DNA of 64,000 nt from Candidatus Hydrogenedentota bacterium. Its GTDB lineage: Bacteria > Hydrogenedentota > Hydrogenedentia > Hydrogenedentales > JAGMZX01. Below, piece by piece: positions 1 to 8,230 of the stretch. The stretch covers positions 62,001 through 126,000 of the forward strand of contig JAKQEQ010000181.1 in the NCBI GenBank assembly GCA_029556545.1, read 5' to 3'. Numbering within the stretch: position 1 is the first letter of the stretch; each line of letters begins with the position of its first letter. The notes under the pieces were generated by a model. It saw only the letters and a program-made list of their open reading frames with translations, made no database searches and had not been told where the DNA came from. Position numbers and translations under genes: made by a program.

Positions 1-504
1 CGAGACTTCCAGCGGGTGATGCGCGAGACCGGCGACCCCTTCCAGCTTCGCCGCATCTCCTACATTCGCGCGCTCAACGAGTCGATGCAACTCAACGACC
101 TGCGCGAGCCGGCCATCATCATTTCCGCCTCCGGCATGTGCGAGTACGGGCGTATCCTCCACCACCTCAAGAACCATTGCGGCAACCCGAAAAACACCAT
201 CCTCATCATCGGTTTCCAGGCCAAGAACACCTTGGGCCGCCGCATCGTCGAACGCCAACCGCGCATCCCCATCTTCGGCGTCCAGCGCGACCTGCGCGCC
301 CAGGTCAAGATCATGAACGAGTTCAGCGCTCACGCCGGGCGCACCGAACTCATCGCGTTCGGAAAGCGCTTCAAGGATTGCGCCGAGCGCCTGTTGCTCG
401 TACACGGCGAACCCGCGTCGCTCGAAGCGCTGAAGGCCGCCCTCGAAAACGAGGGCGTTAAGAACCTTGAGATAGCGAAGGAAGCGGTAACGATCGAGTT
501 CTGA
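1..504 (+). CDS. MBL-fold RNA-processing exonuclease-like protein, C-terminal part
   Basis: The reading frame is open from the first base, so the gene begins outside the window; 167 C-terminal residues are visible. They match the end of beta-CASP metallo-beta-lactamases (RNase J/CPSF-73-like 'exonuclease of the beta-lactamase fold'). Seen: an ISASGMCEYGRILHHL segment, typical of beta-CASP motif A/B surroundings, then FSAHAGRTEL, which carries the late metal-binding histidine, and LVHGEPASLEALK, the usual end of the RMMBL domain. The family cleaves or trims RNA in the cytoplasm. The HxHxDH metal site lies upstream and cannot be checked, so activity is inferred from family only. Confidence in the family is high, in the exact substrate low. 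Confidence 0.85.
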   Translation, partial: RDFQRVMRETGDPFQLRRISYIRALNESMQLNDLREPAIIISASGMCEYGRILHHLKNHCGNPKNTILIIGFQAKNTLGRRIVERQPRIPIFGVQRDLRAQVKIMNEFSAHAGRTELIAFGKRFKDCAERLLLVHGEPASLEALKAALENEGVKNLEIAKEAVTIEF

Positions 505-541
505 GCCGGAAGAGCAACCCCCATCTTGGCGCGAGCGGTCC

Positions 542-570
542 TTGACCCCGTCGCGCCGACGCCCTATCAT
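542..570 (+). promoter_or_regulatory. Sigma70-type promoter for the RhaT-like gene
   Basis: TTGACC at 542-547 and TATCAT at 565-570 are separated by 17 bases. Transcription would begin near 577. A GAGAGGG ribosome-binding site at 585-591 sits 8 bases before the ATG at 600. Confidence 0.5.
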
Positions 571-599
571 CCGGTTTTTCGTCAGAGAGGGACCGATTC

Positions 600-1820
600 A
601 TGAATCCATTTCTTGGGGTGACGCTACATGCCGTGGGCGGGTTGGCCGCGGCGAGTTTCTACATTCCATATAAGGGCGTGCGGCGGTGGTCCTGGGAGAG
701 TTACTGGATTGTGGGCGGGGTGTTCAGTTGGCTGATTGCGCCGTGGGTGGTCGCGCTGCTGACCGTGCCGGGGGTACTGGGGATTCTCCGCGCCGCGGAG
801 TGGAGCACCCTCTTCTGGTGCTATTTCTTCGGCGTGTTGTGGGGCGTCGGCGGGCTGACTTTCGGGTTGTCGGTGCGGTATCTCGGCATGTCGCTCGGCT
901 ATGCGATTACGCTCGGTTTCTGCGCGGCCTTCGGAACGCTTATCCCGCCGATCTTCGCGGGCGGCTTGCCCGAACTGCTGGGGCATTTCAGCGGCTGGGT
1001 GGTCTTGAGCGGCGTCGCGGTGTGTCTGGGCGGCATCGCGACGTGTGGCCACGCGGGGATACGCAAGGAGCGCGAACTCTCGGACGAGGCGAAGACGGCG
1101 AGCATTCAGGAATTCAATTTCGTGAAGGGGGTGTGGGTAGCCATTCTTTCGGGCATCATGAGCGCGTGCATGAATTACGGGATCACGGCGGGTCAGCCGC
1201 TGGCCAAACTGGCGGCGGACATGGGCGCGCCCGCGCTGTTCGTCAACGGGCCGGTCTTCATCATCGTGCTCGCGGGCGGCTTCACGACGAACGTGATCTG
1301 GTGCCTGTACCTGAACGTGAAGAACCGCAGCGGCGGCGACTACGTGAACACGAACTCGCCGCTCCCGCTGAACTATGTGCTCTCCGCGCTTGCGGGCACG
1401 ACGTGGTATTTCCAGTTTATGTTCTACGGGATGGGCAAGACGCAGATGGGCCGTTTCGACTTTTCGAGTTGGACGCTCCACATGGCGTTCATCATCATTT
1501 TCAGCAACATCTGGGGATTGCTCTTCCGCGAATGGCGCGGTTCGAGCCGCCGCACGCTGCGCTGGGTCGCTGCGGGCATTCTGGTGCTGATCGCGTCGAC
1601 CATTGTCGTGGGCGCGGGCAACACGCTGGAAGAGCGCCGCATCGGCGCCGGGTCCGTGGAGGAAAGAACAGACTCCGGGAACGCCGTGGAGCGACCCGTC
1701 TCACTTCTCCTCGGGGAAGACGCGAACCAGTACGACGCCGTGCCGGGGCACACGACCGGTGAAGTCGCGATCGAAACTTCCCAGGTCCCGCTGCCGCCAG
1801 AGGTCGCGGACCCGTCGTGA
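600..1820 (+). CDS. rhaT: RhaT-type L-rhamnose/proton symporter
   Basis: An inner-membrane sugar importer of the drug/metabolite transporter superfamily with about ten hydrophobic helices. Residues 1-340 align by eye with E. coli RhaT along the whole length: FYIPYKGVRRWSWESYWIVGG near the start, VRYLGMSLGYAI around 95-110, EFNFVKG near 170, SSWTLHMAF near 290. Family members carry L-rhamnose with H+ or Na+. At 406 residues it is about 60 longer than RhaT; the extra tail (from about residue 345) is hydrophilic and its last 40 codons lie antisense to the conserved end of the convergent GH27 gene. The tail is therefore probably a run-on after loss of an earlier stop. No rhamnose catabolic genes are in the window, so the true substrate could be another deoxysugar. 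Confidence 0.85.
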   Translation: MNPFLGVTLHAVGGLAAASFYIPYKGVRRWSWESYWIVGGVFSWLIAPWVVALLTVPGVLGILRAAEWSTLFWCYFFGVLWGVGGLTFGLSVRYLGMSLGYAITLGFCAAFGTLIPPIFAGGLPELLGHFSGWVVLSGVAVCLGGIATCGHAGIRKERELSDEAKTASIQEFNFVKGVWVAILSGIMSACMNYGITAGQPLAKLAADMGAPALFVNGPVFIIVLAGGFTTNVIWCLYLNVKNRSGGDYVNTNSPLPLNYVLSALAGTTWYFQFMFYGMGKTQMGRFDFSSWTLHMAFIIIFSNIWGLLFREWRGSSRRTLRWVAAGILVLIASTIVVGAGNTLEERRIGAGSVEERTDSGNAVERPVSLLLGEDANQYDAVPGHTTGEVAIETSQVPLPPEVADPS

Positions 1821-3662
1821 CCCGGTCACGCCCAGGTCCGCCCACGTGACGCGCACTTCGCGCTCGATTTCGTCGAGATTAAAGAGTCCGACCGCTTTCG
1901 ATCCATCTTCCATGTCCTTCGCCCACGCCTCCACGAGGTCTCCGCGCATGGCGGGCGCGGCGGCGCGGCAAAGCGGGTCCTGATCGACTTCGAGGACTTC
2001 GTCGTTGGTCAACAAGCTCAACGTGAAGTCGTCGAGTCTTGAGATGTCGCCGCTGAAAATGAACGGCGCCGCGAGCAGCGCCCACAACGAGATGTAGAAG
2101 TACTGCTCGTTCGGCGTGAGCGGCGTGGGCCGCAGTTCGCCCCGCCAGCCGATATGCCCGATAAGCAGATAGTCGGGATCGTTGTAATGGCCGGGCCGGT
2201 TCCACCACGCCTTGTCGTGGTGGAAGAAGCCGTAGTTTACGATGTTGCTGAACAGGTCCGTCGCTATGCCGAGGTCGCCCGTGGTGCGCCAGCAGTTGCC
2301 GCCCACGTCCGCGCCCCATTCCCATACGTTGCCCATGCCGTATTGGCACAGGTTGTACACGATGTCGCGGGGCTGCGCGTCGAGGGCGCGCCGCATGGTG
2401 AGATAGGGCGCCTTGAGTTCCTCGGGCGTCGGATCGGGCGCGATTGCTCCGTAGGAGCACCAGTCGTACTTGAGAAAATCAAAGCCCCATTCCGCGAAGC
2501 GCGCTGCGTCCCGTTCCTCGTGCTGATACGCTCCCGCATAGCCCGCGCAGGTTGTCGGCCCCGGCGACGTATAGATGCCCGCTTTCAGGCCAAGGCTGTG
2601 GATGTAGTCCGTGAGAGCGCGCATGTCCGGAAACTTGTTATTCGCGTTGATCTTGCCCGCGGCGTCGCGCTCCTCGCCCGAAACCGATTTGCGGCGCGCG
2701 CCGGGCCGCACGGACCAGCCGTCGTCAATGTTCACGTAGGCGTAGCCATGGTTGATCATGCCGGACGCAACCATGGCATCCGCCGCGGCCCGCATCATCT
2801 CGTCCGTAACGGAATCGAAGTAACAATACCAGCTATTCCAGCCCATGGGCGGCGTCAGCGCAATGGTATCGCCCGCGACGATCCGGAAATCGCGCGTCGC
2901 CTCGCCGAGCGCATTCTTCGCATGGAGTGTCACCCGGTGCTCGCTGGGCGCGGGCAACGTGCCGGTGATCCGCCCGGTCGCGGCCTCCAGCGTCAGTCCG
3001 TCCGGCAGTCCTTCGGCCGCAAAGGTCATGGGCCGGTCGCCCGTTGCGGGAATCGTGAACAGGAACGGCGAACCGGGGCGTACGCCAAAGACGCGCGGGC
3101 CGTTAATCCGCGGTTCGCGCGGCGCAGGCGGCGTCAGAATATACGGCGCTTCACGGGGCGGATCGGTCGCCTCGGGCCGGGCCCCTTCATAGGCAATTCG
3201 CACGTCGGCCCAATCCGCGTGGTCGAAGCTGACGCCGTCGCCCGCCGGGTCCGCGATCAGCACGAGCGTCCGCACGCCGCGCAAGTCGATCTCGAACGGG
3301 ACTGCGGGATCGTTCGCCTTGCGCACGCCACTGTCCCACAGGACCTTGCCGTCGCCGAGGACGCGGAACCGCACGCTGGCAAGCGCGCCGTCGACTTCGT
3401 CGTCGATGCCCGCCGCGCCCGTGATCGCCGTGGCCGCGCCGTCCAGCGCCACATACAGCACGCTGTGCGCGTGCGTGCCCGCGCCTCGGTCGTAGCCCTG
3501 CCCGGCGATGCGGATCAGTTGATCCTGCACGGACCGATTCGCCCGGGGCTGTCCCCAACCGGCGGTCATCCTGGCCAAGTCGAGTTCGTCAAGGCCGATC
3601 GTTTCCGCGAACGCCGCGGAACTCACCAGAACCGTCAACAGCACGCGTAACATAGGTCGCAC
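1701..3662 (-). CDS. Secreted GH27 alpha-galactosidase-like protein with NPCBM domain
   Basis: 653 residues. Signal peptide (about 1-19), an NPCBM-type carbohydrate-binding domain (about 20-160), a putative-Ig bridge (about 185-265, ending LTLHAKNALGEATRDF-like) and a GH27 barrel (about 268-560) with a beta-sandwich tail. The barrel shows the GH27 marks: PPMGWNSWY, NIDDGW, the nucleophile in FLKYDWC (about Asp400) and the acid/base in WRTTGDLG (about Asp463). It would release terminal alpha-galactose outside the cytoplasm. It is last in an operon with AraF- and AraH-like transport genes (22 bp spacing), so beta-L-arabinopyranosidase activity, also known in GH27, is possible; the intact DD of NIDDGW favours alpha-galactosidase. 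The 3' end overlaps rhaT by 120 bp. Confidence 0.9.
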   Translation of the reverse strand: MRPMLRVLLTVLVSSAAFAETIGLDELDLARMTAGWGQPRANRSVQDQLIRIAGQGYDRGAGTHAHSVLYVALDGAATAITGAAGIDDEVDGALASVRFRVLGDGKVLWDSGVRKANDPAVPFEIDLRGVRTLVLIADPAGDGVSFDHADWADVRIAYEGARPEATDPPREAPYILTPPAPREPRINGPRVFGVRPGSPFLFTIPATGDRPMTFAAEGLPDGLTLEAATGRITGTLPAPSEHRVTLHAKNALGEATRDFRIVAGDTIALTPPMGWNSWYCYFDSVTDEMMRAAADAMVASGMINHGYAYVNIDDGWSVRPGARRKSVSGEERDAAGKINANNKFPDMRALTDYIHSLGLKAGIYTSPGPTTCAGYAGAYQHEERDAARFAEWGFDFLKYDWCSYGAIAPDPTPEELKAPYLTMRRALDAQPRDIVYNLCQYGMGNVWEWGADVGGNCWRTTGDLGIATDLFSNIVNYGFFHHDKAWWNRPGHYNDPDYLLIGHIGWRGELRPTPLTPNEQYFYISLWALLAAPFIFSGDISRLDDFTLSLLTNDEVLEVDQDPLCRAAAPAMRGDLVEAWAKDMEDGSKAVGLFNLDEIEREVRVTWADLGVTGSRRVRDLWRQRDLGSFDRDFTGRVPRHGVVLVRVFPEEK

Positions 3663-3684
3663 CCTCCCATGCCGGGCCGTCGCA

Positions 3685-4647
3685 TCAGCGCCGGAACCGG
3701 TTCTTCAGTTGGTCGAAGATCACCGCGGCAAGCAGGATCACGCCGCGGGCCACATACTGACTGAACGTCGGCACGTTAAGCAGGTTCATCACATCCTGGA
3801 CTGTGCCCATGATGAGTACGCCAACCACAACCCCGGTAACCGTCCCGATGCCTCCCGAAAGCGACACGCCCCCGAGCACGCAGGCGGAGATGACGTCGAG
3901 CGAGAACCCGACACTGCTGTTCGGCTGGCCGCTGGTAAATCGCGAGGCCAGAATCACCCCGGCAAAGCCCGCCATGAGCCCCTGCAACGCGAAGATCACG
4001 ACCTTGACGCGCTCAACCGGAATTCCCGAGAAACGCGTCGCTTCGCGGTTCCCGCCGATCGCGAGCGTGTGCCGCCCGAACGCCGTATGGTTGAGCAGGA
4101 TCGCGAAGAGGACGAAACAGACCAGCGTCATCCAGACCGGATAGGGCACGCTGAACAGGCTGCCCATGCCCAGCACGAAAAACTCCTCGCGCACGATGGG
4201 CACCGCGGCGCCGCCCGCCACGATAAAGCCCAACCCCCGCACGATCTGCATGGTGGACAGCGTGGTTATCAGCGCGTTAACGCGGAAATGCGCGATGACG
4301 ACGCCGTTGATCAGGCCGACCACGCCGCCCGCGAACACGCCCGCCGCAACGCCCAGCGTCACGCTGTTTGTCGCGCCGATGACGACAGCGGCGAGCACGC
4401 CCGCTGAGGCGACCACCGCTTCGACGGACAGATCGAAGTCGCCCGAAGCCAGGCACAGCAGCATCGTGCACGCGACCATGCCCACCATCGACACCGACAG
4501 GGCGAGTTCGATCATGTTCGCCCACGTGAAGAAGTTCGGGACGGCGAACGACAGGACCGCGAACATCAGGAGAAAAAGCGCCAGCATCCCGGCGCGGTCC
4601 CACAGGACGCCCGGCAGTGATCGTAATTTCATGGGTGATGCCGGCAT
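3685..4647 (-). CDS. araH: AraH-like L-arabinose ABC transporter permease
   Basis: 320 residues, about nine membrane helices, BPD_transp_2 family. It follows E. coli AraH closely: SMVGMVACTMLLCLASGDFDLSV near 55-75, VNALITTLSTMQIVRGLGF near 123-142, NHTAFGRHTLAIGGNREATR near 186-205, ILASRFTSGQPNSSVGFSL near 228-248, and VISACVLGGVSLSGGIGTV near 249-267. The permease would form the inner-membrane channel for L-arabinose or a close sugar, fed by the AraF-like lipoprotein encoded 29 bp upstream. The ATPase gene araG, normally between araF and araH, is absent here and anywhere in the window, so the channel must borrow an ATPase encoded elsewhere or be powered in an unknown way. Confidence 0.9.
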   Translation of the reverse strand: MPASPMKLRSLPGVLWDRAGMLALFLLMFAVLSFAVPNFFTWANMIELALSVSMVGMVACTMLLCLASGDFDLSVEAVVASAGVLAAVVIGATNSVTLGVAAGVFAGGVVGLINGVVIAHFRVNALITTLSTMQIVRGLGFIVAGGAAVPIVREEFFVLGMGSLFSVPYPVWMTLVCFVLFAILLNHTAFGRHTLAIGGNREATRFSGIPVERVKVVIFALQGLMAGFAGVILASRFTSGQPNSSVGFSLDVISACVLGGVSLSGGIGTVTGVVVGVLIMGTVQDVMNLLNVPTFSQYVARGVILLAAVIFDQLKNRFRR

Positions 4648-4676
4648 CTGACGCGACGACTTCTTACTTCGGGCCG

Positions 4677-5672
4677 CTACAGCAGCCCTTGTTCCCGCAT
4701 GACCTGATCATAGTCATCCCGGGTAACGATAATACCCTCGGTACGCGTGTCTTTCGGCGGCTCGACGCCCTCCGTGATCCATTTGTACATCCATTCCGCT
4801 GTGTCGTAGCCATGGCGCTTCGGGCTGATCAGGCACGTGGCGTAGAACCCGGTCGGCGACGACTTCTGGAACTCGACGACGCAACTGCTGCCGCCGATCC
4901 CGATGCCGATGACGGTATCGGCGTTGAAGCCGCGGCCTTCCATTGCGCGCACGGCGCCTATGACGCCTTCGTCGTTCATCGAGCACACGAGCCAGCGCTT
5001 CACATCCGGGAAGCGCGTGAGCATCGCGCTTCCCACGTGGAAACTGCCCTCGATATCGGTCGTGCGCTCGCCGGCTTTGTGGATGCGGTCGGCGGGGAAC
5101 CCCACTTCGACCAGGGCCGCGATCGCGCCGTCGGTGCGCTCCTTGGAAGTGTGTAGTTCCTCGAACGTCACCACGCAGACAGCGGTCTCTTCGAGCGGCC
5201 AGCCGCGGCGCGCGAATTCGTCGTACAACGCCATGCCGACCTTCCTGCCGATGTCCGAGGCCGATATGCCCACGTAGGGAACGTCCATGAAATGGCCGTC
5301 GGGGCCGACGAACTGGTCGTCCACGGAGATAACCTTCATTCCATAGGAACGCGCCCGGGCCATGATGGCCGGGCCCAATCGGACGTCGGGCGTGCAAATG
5401 ATGAACCCCTGTGCGCCCTGGGCGCCGAGGTTGCCGATGGCGGTCAGCACTTTTTCGGCGTCGGTCGCGCCAATCTTGATTAGGTCGAAACCGAGGCGAT
5501 CCGCCGCCTGTTGCGCGAACTCCCACTCCTTCTGGAACCAGATTTCCTCCGGTTGCTTCACGAGGAATCCGATCTTCACCCGGTCCGGCGCGTTGTCGCC
5601 GCCGCACCCCCCGAGTGCGACGGCAAGAAGCGCCACCCCCAGCGTCGGCGCAAGAAAGCTTCGCAGGAACAT
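4677..5672 (-). CDS. araF: AraF-like arabinose-binding lipoprotein
   Basis: 331 residues. The N-terminus is a lipoprotein signal ending in LGGC (Cys about 22-23), so the protein is probably anchored to the membrane rather than free in the periplasm as in E. coli. The mature part matches AraF along its length: KIGFLVKQPEEIWFQKEW, GFIICTPDVRLGPAI, MKVISVDDQFVGPDG, then SMNDEGVIGAVRAMEGRGF and TGFYATCLISPKRHGY. It binds a pentose or similar sugar for the AraH-type permease downstream. The gene follows the XRE-cupin regulator by 37 bp and is probably cotranscribed with it. Assignment to the AraF family is firm; the sugar is inferred from similarity. Confidence 0.9.
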   Translation of the reverse strand: MFLRSFLAPTLGVALLAVALGGCGGDNAPDRVKIGFLVKQPEEIWFQKEWEFAQQAADRLGFDLIKIGATDAEKVLTAIGNLGAQGAQGFIICTPDVRLGPAIMARARSYGMKVISVDDQFVGPDGHFMDVPYVGISASDIGRKVGMALYDEFARRGWPLEETAVCVVTFEELHTSKERTDGAIAALVEVGFPADRIHKAGERTTDIEGSFHVGSAMLTRFPDVKRWLVCSMNDEGVIGAVRAMEGRGFNADTVIGIGIGGSSCVVEFQKSSPTGFYATCLISPKRHGYDTAEWMYKWITEGVEPPKDTRTEGIIVTRDDYDQVMREQGLL

Positions 5673-5709
5673 GAAATCAGCCTCCAGCTTCCCACACCAA
5701 ACCCGCCCT

Positions 5710-6291
5710 TCACGCGGGGGTGTAGATGACCGCCAGAATGCGGGCGTCCGCGTCGCCGCTGGCCTGGACCTGGTGGGGCGTCGTCGATTCGTAGTAGATA
5801 CTGTCGCCCGCCTCGATCACGTGGGTTTCCGTGCCGTAGACGACCTCGATCGCGCCGTCGAGCACGTAGATGAATTCCTCGCCCTCGTGGGAAGACAGCG
5901 TGATGTCCTCCGGGACCGTCGGGTGCACCGTGATCAGGAATGGCTCCATGTGCCGGTCCTTCTTGTTCGTGGCGAGAGAGGTGAAATCCAGCGTGCCCAC
6001 GCTCGACGGACTGATGCCGGAGAGATGAAACTCGCTGTCCGAATGGCCGCCCCGCACGATGATCGGGCCGTACTCGGGCGCGTCATCGAGAAAGGCGCCC
6101 AGGTGCACCCCGAGTCCGCGAGCAATCTTGGTCAGCGGCGCGAGCGACGGCACGAGTTTTCCGGTTTCGAGATGCTCGATAAACTTCGGGTTGCAGTGGC
6201 TGCGATGGGCCAGTTCCTCGACGCTCAACCCCTGTTGCTCGCGCAATTCACGGATTATCCTCCCCACGTGTTCATCGGACATGCTGTTCAC
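5710..6291 (-). CDS. XRE-family regulator with cupin sensor domain
   Basis: 193 residues. Residues about 8-62 form a helix-turn-helix of the HTH_3/XRE type (ELREQQGLSVEELAHRSHCN, then IEHLETGKLVPSLAPLTKIA). Residues about 115-190 form a cupin barrel (HEGEEFIYVLDGAIEVVYG, then EAGDSIYYESTTPHQVQAS) with the two conserved cupin motifs. Proteins of this build usually repress or activate small-molecule uptake and use genes, with the cupin sensing a ligand. As first gene of the operon with araF, araH and GH27 it probably controls that operon and itself. A TATGCT hexamer on the minus strand at 6356-6361 is a possible -10 box, but no good -35 is visible. Confidence 0.85.
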   Translation of the reverse strand: MNSMSDEHVGRIIRELREQQGLSVEELAHRSHCNPKFIEHLETGKLVPSLAPLTKIARGLGVHLGAFLDDAPEYGPIIVRGGHSDSEFHLSGISPSSVGTLDFTSLATNKKDRHMEPFLITVHPTVPEDITLSSHEGEEFIYVLDGAIEVVYGTETHVIEAGDSIYYESTTPHQVQASGDADARILAVIYTPA

Positions 6292-6607
6292 TCCCGTTGT
6301 GCCGTCGTTCAGTCCCCGCGCCGCCGCGTTCCCACGATCGAACGGCCTCGGTCACAGCATAGCGGAATTGGCGGCGTGTCCGCCAGCAGCGGGAAGGGAA
6401 CCTTCACCGCCGTCGGCGGACTGCCCTCTCCCTCACCCGGCGCAAGCGCCCGCGCTGCGCGCGGCGAGAGGGTTCCTTCCCCCTTCGCCCTTTCCCCTTC
6501 CGCCTTCCCCCTTCATTTGACCTTGTTCGCGTGGGGGTCGTACCCTTCGTGGGCGCGTGATCCGTAAACGTGGACGAGGGACCCAACCGGGCGGAGGGCA
6601 AAGGCGT
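6292..6607. other. Divergent intergenic region with pyrimidine tract and imperfect palindrome
   Basis: Separates the leftward regulator operon from the rightward Tat-protein gene. It holds a degenerate member of the CCCTCTCCC repeat family (about 6421-6473) with a GC-rich hairpin around GCGCAAGCGCCCGCGCTGCGC, followed by a C/T-rich tract at 6476-6515. A weak rightward promoter, TTGACC (6517-6522) and TACCCT (6541-6546) with an 18-base spacer, lies 60 bases before the next start. No gene is visible. Confidence 0.5.
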
Positions 6608-8203
6608 ATGGTGTCACGAAGGAGATTTCTGAAGCGTTGCGCCGCTGCCGGCGCGGGCCTGTGCCTGACACCGCATATCGCCGCGCAGGCCGCGGCCAAG
6701 GGGAACGCCGTGCGCACCTATCATGCCTCGATTTCCATTGACGCGCTCGATAACGACCCTGAACTCGTGGATATTCTCAAGGACGCGGGCGTTGATGCGG
6801 TCTGGCTCGCGTGCTTTTTCCACGGCCACTGGCATCGCCCGGTCGAGGACGCGGTGGTGTGGAAGCGGCGCATCGAAGCCGCCGGGATGGCGGCGCGCCA
6901 GATCACGGTGCCCCTCGGCCACCCCACCTTCACGGACACGCAACCGGATTACATGCCCGGCGTGCCGCTCACGCCGTGGAAAGGCGGCGTGCGGCCGGAC
7001 GGACAACGGTATCATGGAGTGTGCCTGCATGAGGGGGCGACGGAGGCGAACGTCGCTGCGATACGGCAACTGAAGGGCGCGGACCCGAAAGTTGTCTTTC
7101 TGGACGACGATTTCCGTCTCGCGCCGTCGCCGAACGACATTGGCGGCTGCTTCTGCGAGGAACATAAGCAGCAGTTCCTTCAACGCGGCGGCTACGGCGA
7201 CCAGGAATGGGGCGCGTTGATCGAGGCCGTGCGGGAACGGGCGCTCACGCCGCTGCTTCGGGAATGGGTGACGGGCGTGTGCGACGAACTCTCGGCATCG
7301 TTCCGGGCGCAGCAGGAGGCGCTGCGACCCGAGGCGGAGTTGGGGATCATGGTCATGTACCTCGGATCGGAGAAGGCAGGCATCCGCTTGGCGGACTATG
7401 CGGGAGTTCCGATGCGCGTGGGCGAGTTGATGTTCGACGACGCCTCCTTTGCTCCCCTGAAGGGCAAGACGAACGAATTGTCCAGCGCCTTGTTCCACCG
7501 CAGGTTCGTGACGCCGGAGAACGCCTTCAGCGAGACGACCGCGTGGCCGCCGGACCGCTTGTCGGCGCGGAACATGGCCGCGAAACTGGCGGTTTCGACC
7601 TTGAGCGACGTGCGCCAGACCATGTTCATGAGCGGCAATACGCCGTTTCCGCGCACCCACTGGGCGACGCTCAAGCCCGCCATGCGCAAACAGGCGGAGC
7701 AGCATCGGGCACTCGCGGGGCACGCGCCGCGCGGGCCGTTCAAGCATTATTGGGGCGAACAGAGCCGCTGGGTCGGCGACGCGAACCCGTACAGCCTGTG
7801 GCTGGCGGCGGGCGTGCCGTTCGAGGTCGTCGAAACACCGGCGACGGACGGCTGGGTGTTTCTCTCGGGCGCCGACGCGCGGGTCGCCGCCGCCGAATGG
7901 CGCGACAGCGCGGCGACCGTGATCACCCGGTCGAGCGTGAACTTGCTGGACACACGCGGACGGGTTGTCGAGGAGTCGATGGACGCGCTGTACGCCTTCA
8001 AACGCGCGGTCCTGCCGCAACTGGGCGATGCGCCCTACGTCGAGGAGGACACGCCCGTCGTCTGCGGCTGGTATCCGACCGCGCGCGCCGTGCTTCTGTG
8101 GAACCTGTCCGAGGAAAGGCGGGAAATGACGTTGCGTCGCGGGAACATGCGCCGAAGCGTGGCCATCGATGGGCTGGATACGGCGCTGATCGAAGAGGTC
8201 TGA
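6608..8203 (+). CDS. Tat-exported protein of unknown function, barrel-like
   Basis: 531 residues from the ATG at 6608, chosen because GGAGGG lies about 10 bases upstream; an earlier GTG at 6557 would place 17 extra residues before the Tat motif. The N-terminus SRRRFLKRCAAAGAGLCL is a twin-arginine signal, so the protein is folded before export. The mature part begins with a TIM-barrel-like pattern (a strand HASISIDALD, then DAGVDAVWLACFF, and VVFLDDDFRLAP near 155) that recalls glycosidase-like proteins, and contains a cysteine-bearing segment GGCFCEEHKQQF. I do not recognise a named family. It is 27 bp upstream of the DUF4861-type gene and presumably cotranscribed, which suggests a role in polysaccharide use. 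Confidence 0.75.
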   Translation: MVSRRRFLKRCAAAGAGLCLTPHIAAQAAAKGNAVRTYHASISIDALDNDPELVDILKDAGVDAVWLACFFHGHWHRPVEDAVVWKRRIEAAGMAARQITVPLGHPTFTDTQPDYMPGVPLTPWKGGVRPDGQRYHGVCLHEGATEANVAAIRQLKGADPKVVFLDDDFRLAPSPNDIGGCFCEEHKQQFLQRGGYGDQEWGALIEAVRERALTPLLREWVTGVCDELSASFRAQQEALRPEAELGIMVMYLGSEKAGIRLADYAGVPMRVGELMFDDASFAPLKGKTNELSSALFHRRFVTPENAFSETTAWPPDRLSARNMAAKLAVSTLSDVRQTMFMSGNTPFPRTHWATLKPAMRKQAEQHRALAGHAPRGPFKHYWGEQSRWVGDANPYSLWLAAGVPFEVVETPATDGWVFLSGADARVAAAEWRDSAATVITRSSVNLLDTRGRVVEESMDALYAFKRAVLPQLGDAPYVEEDTPVVCGWYPTARAVLLWNLSEERREMTLRRGNMRRSVAIDGLDTALIEEV

Positions 8204-8230
8204 GAGTCTCCGAACAGGAGGGTGTATTCC

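Noticed and set aside
2154-3650. A 498-residue open frame opposite the GH27 gene
   Set aside because: Antisense shadow of conserved GH27 and NPCBM domains, with Arg-rich, featureless composition.
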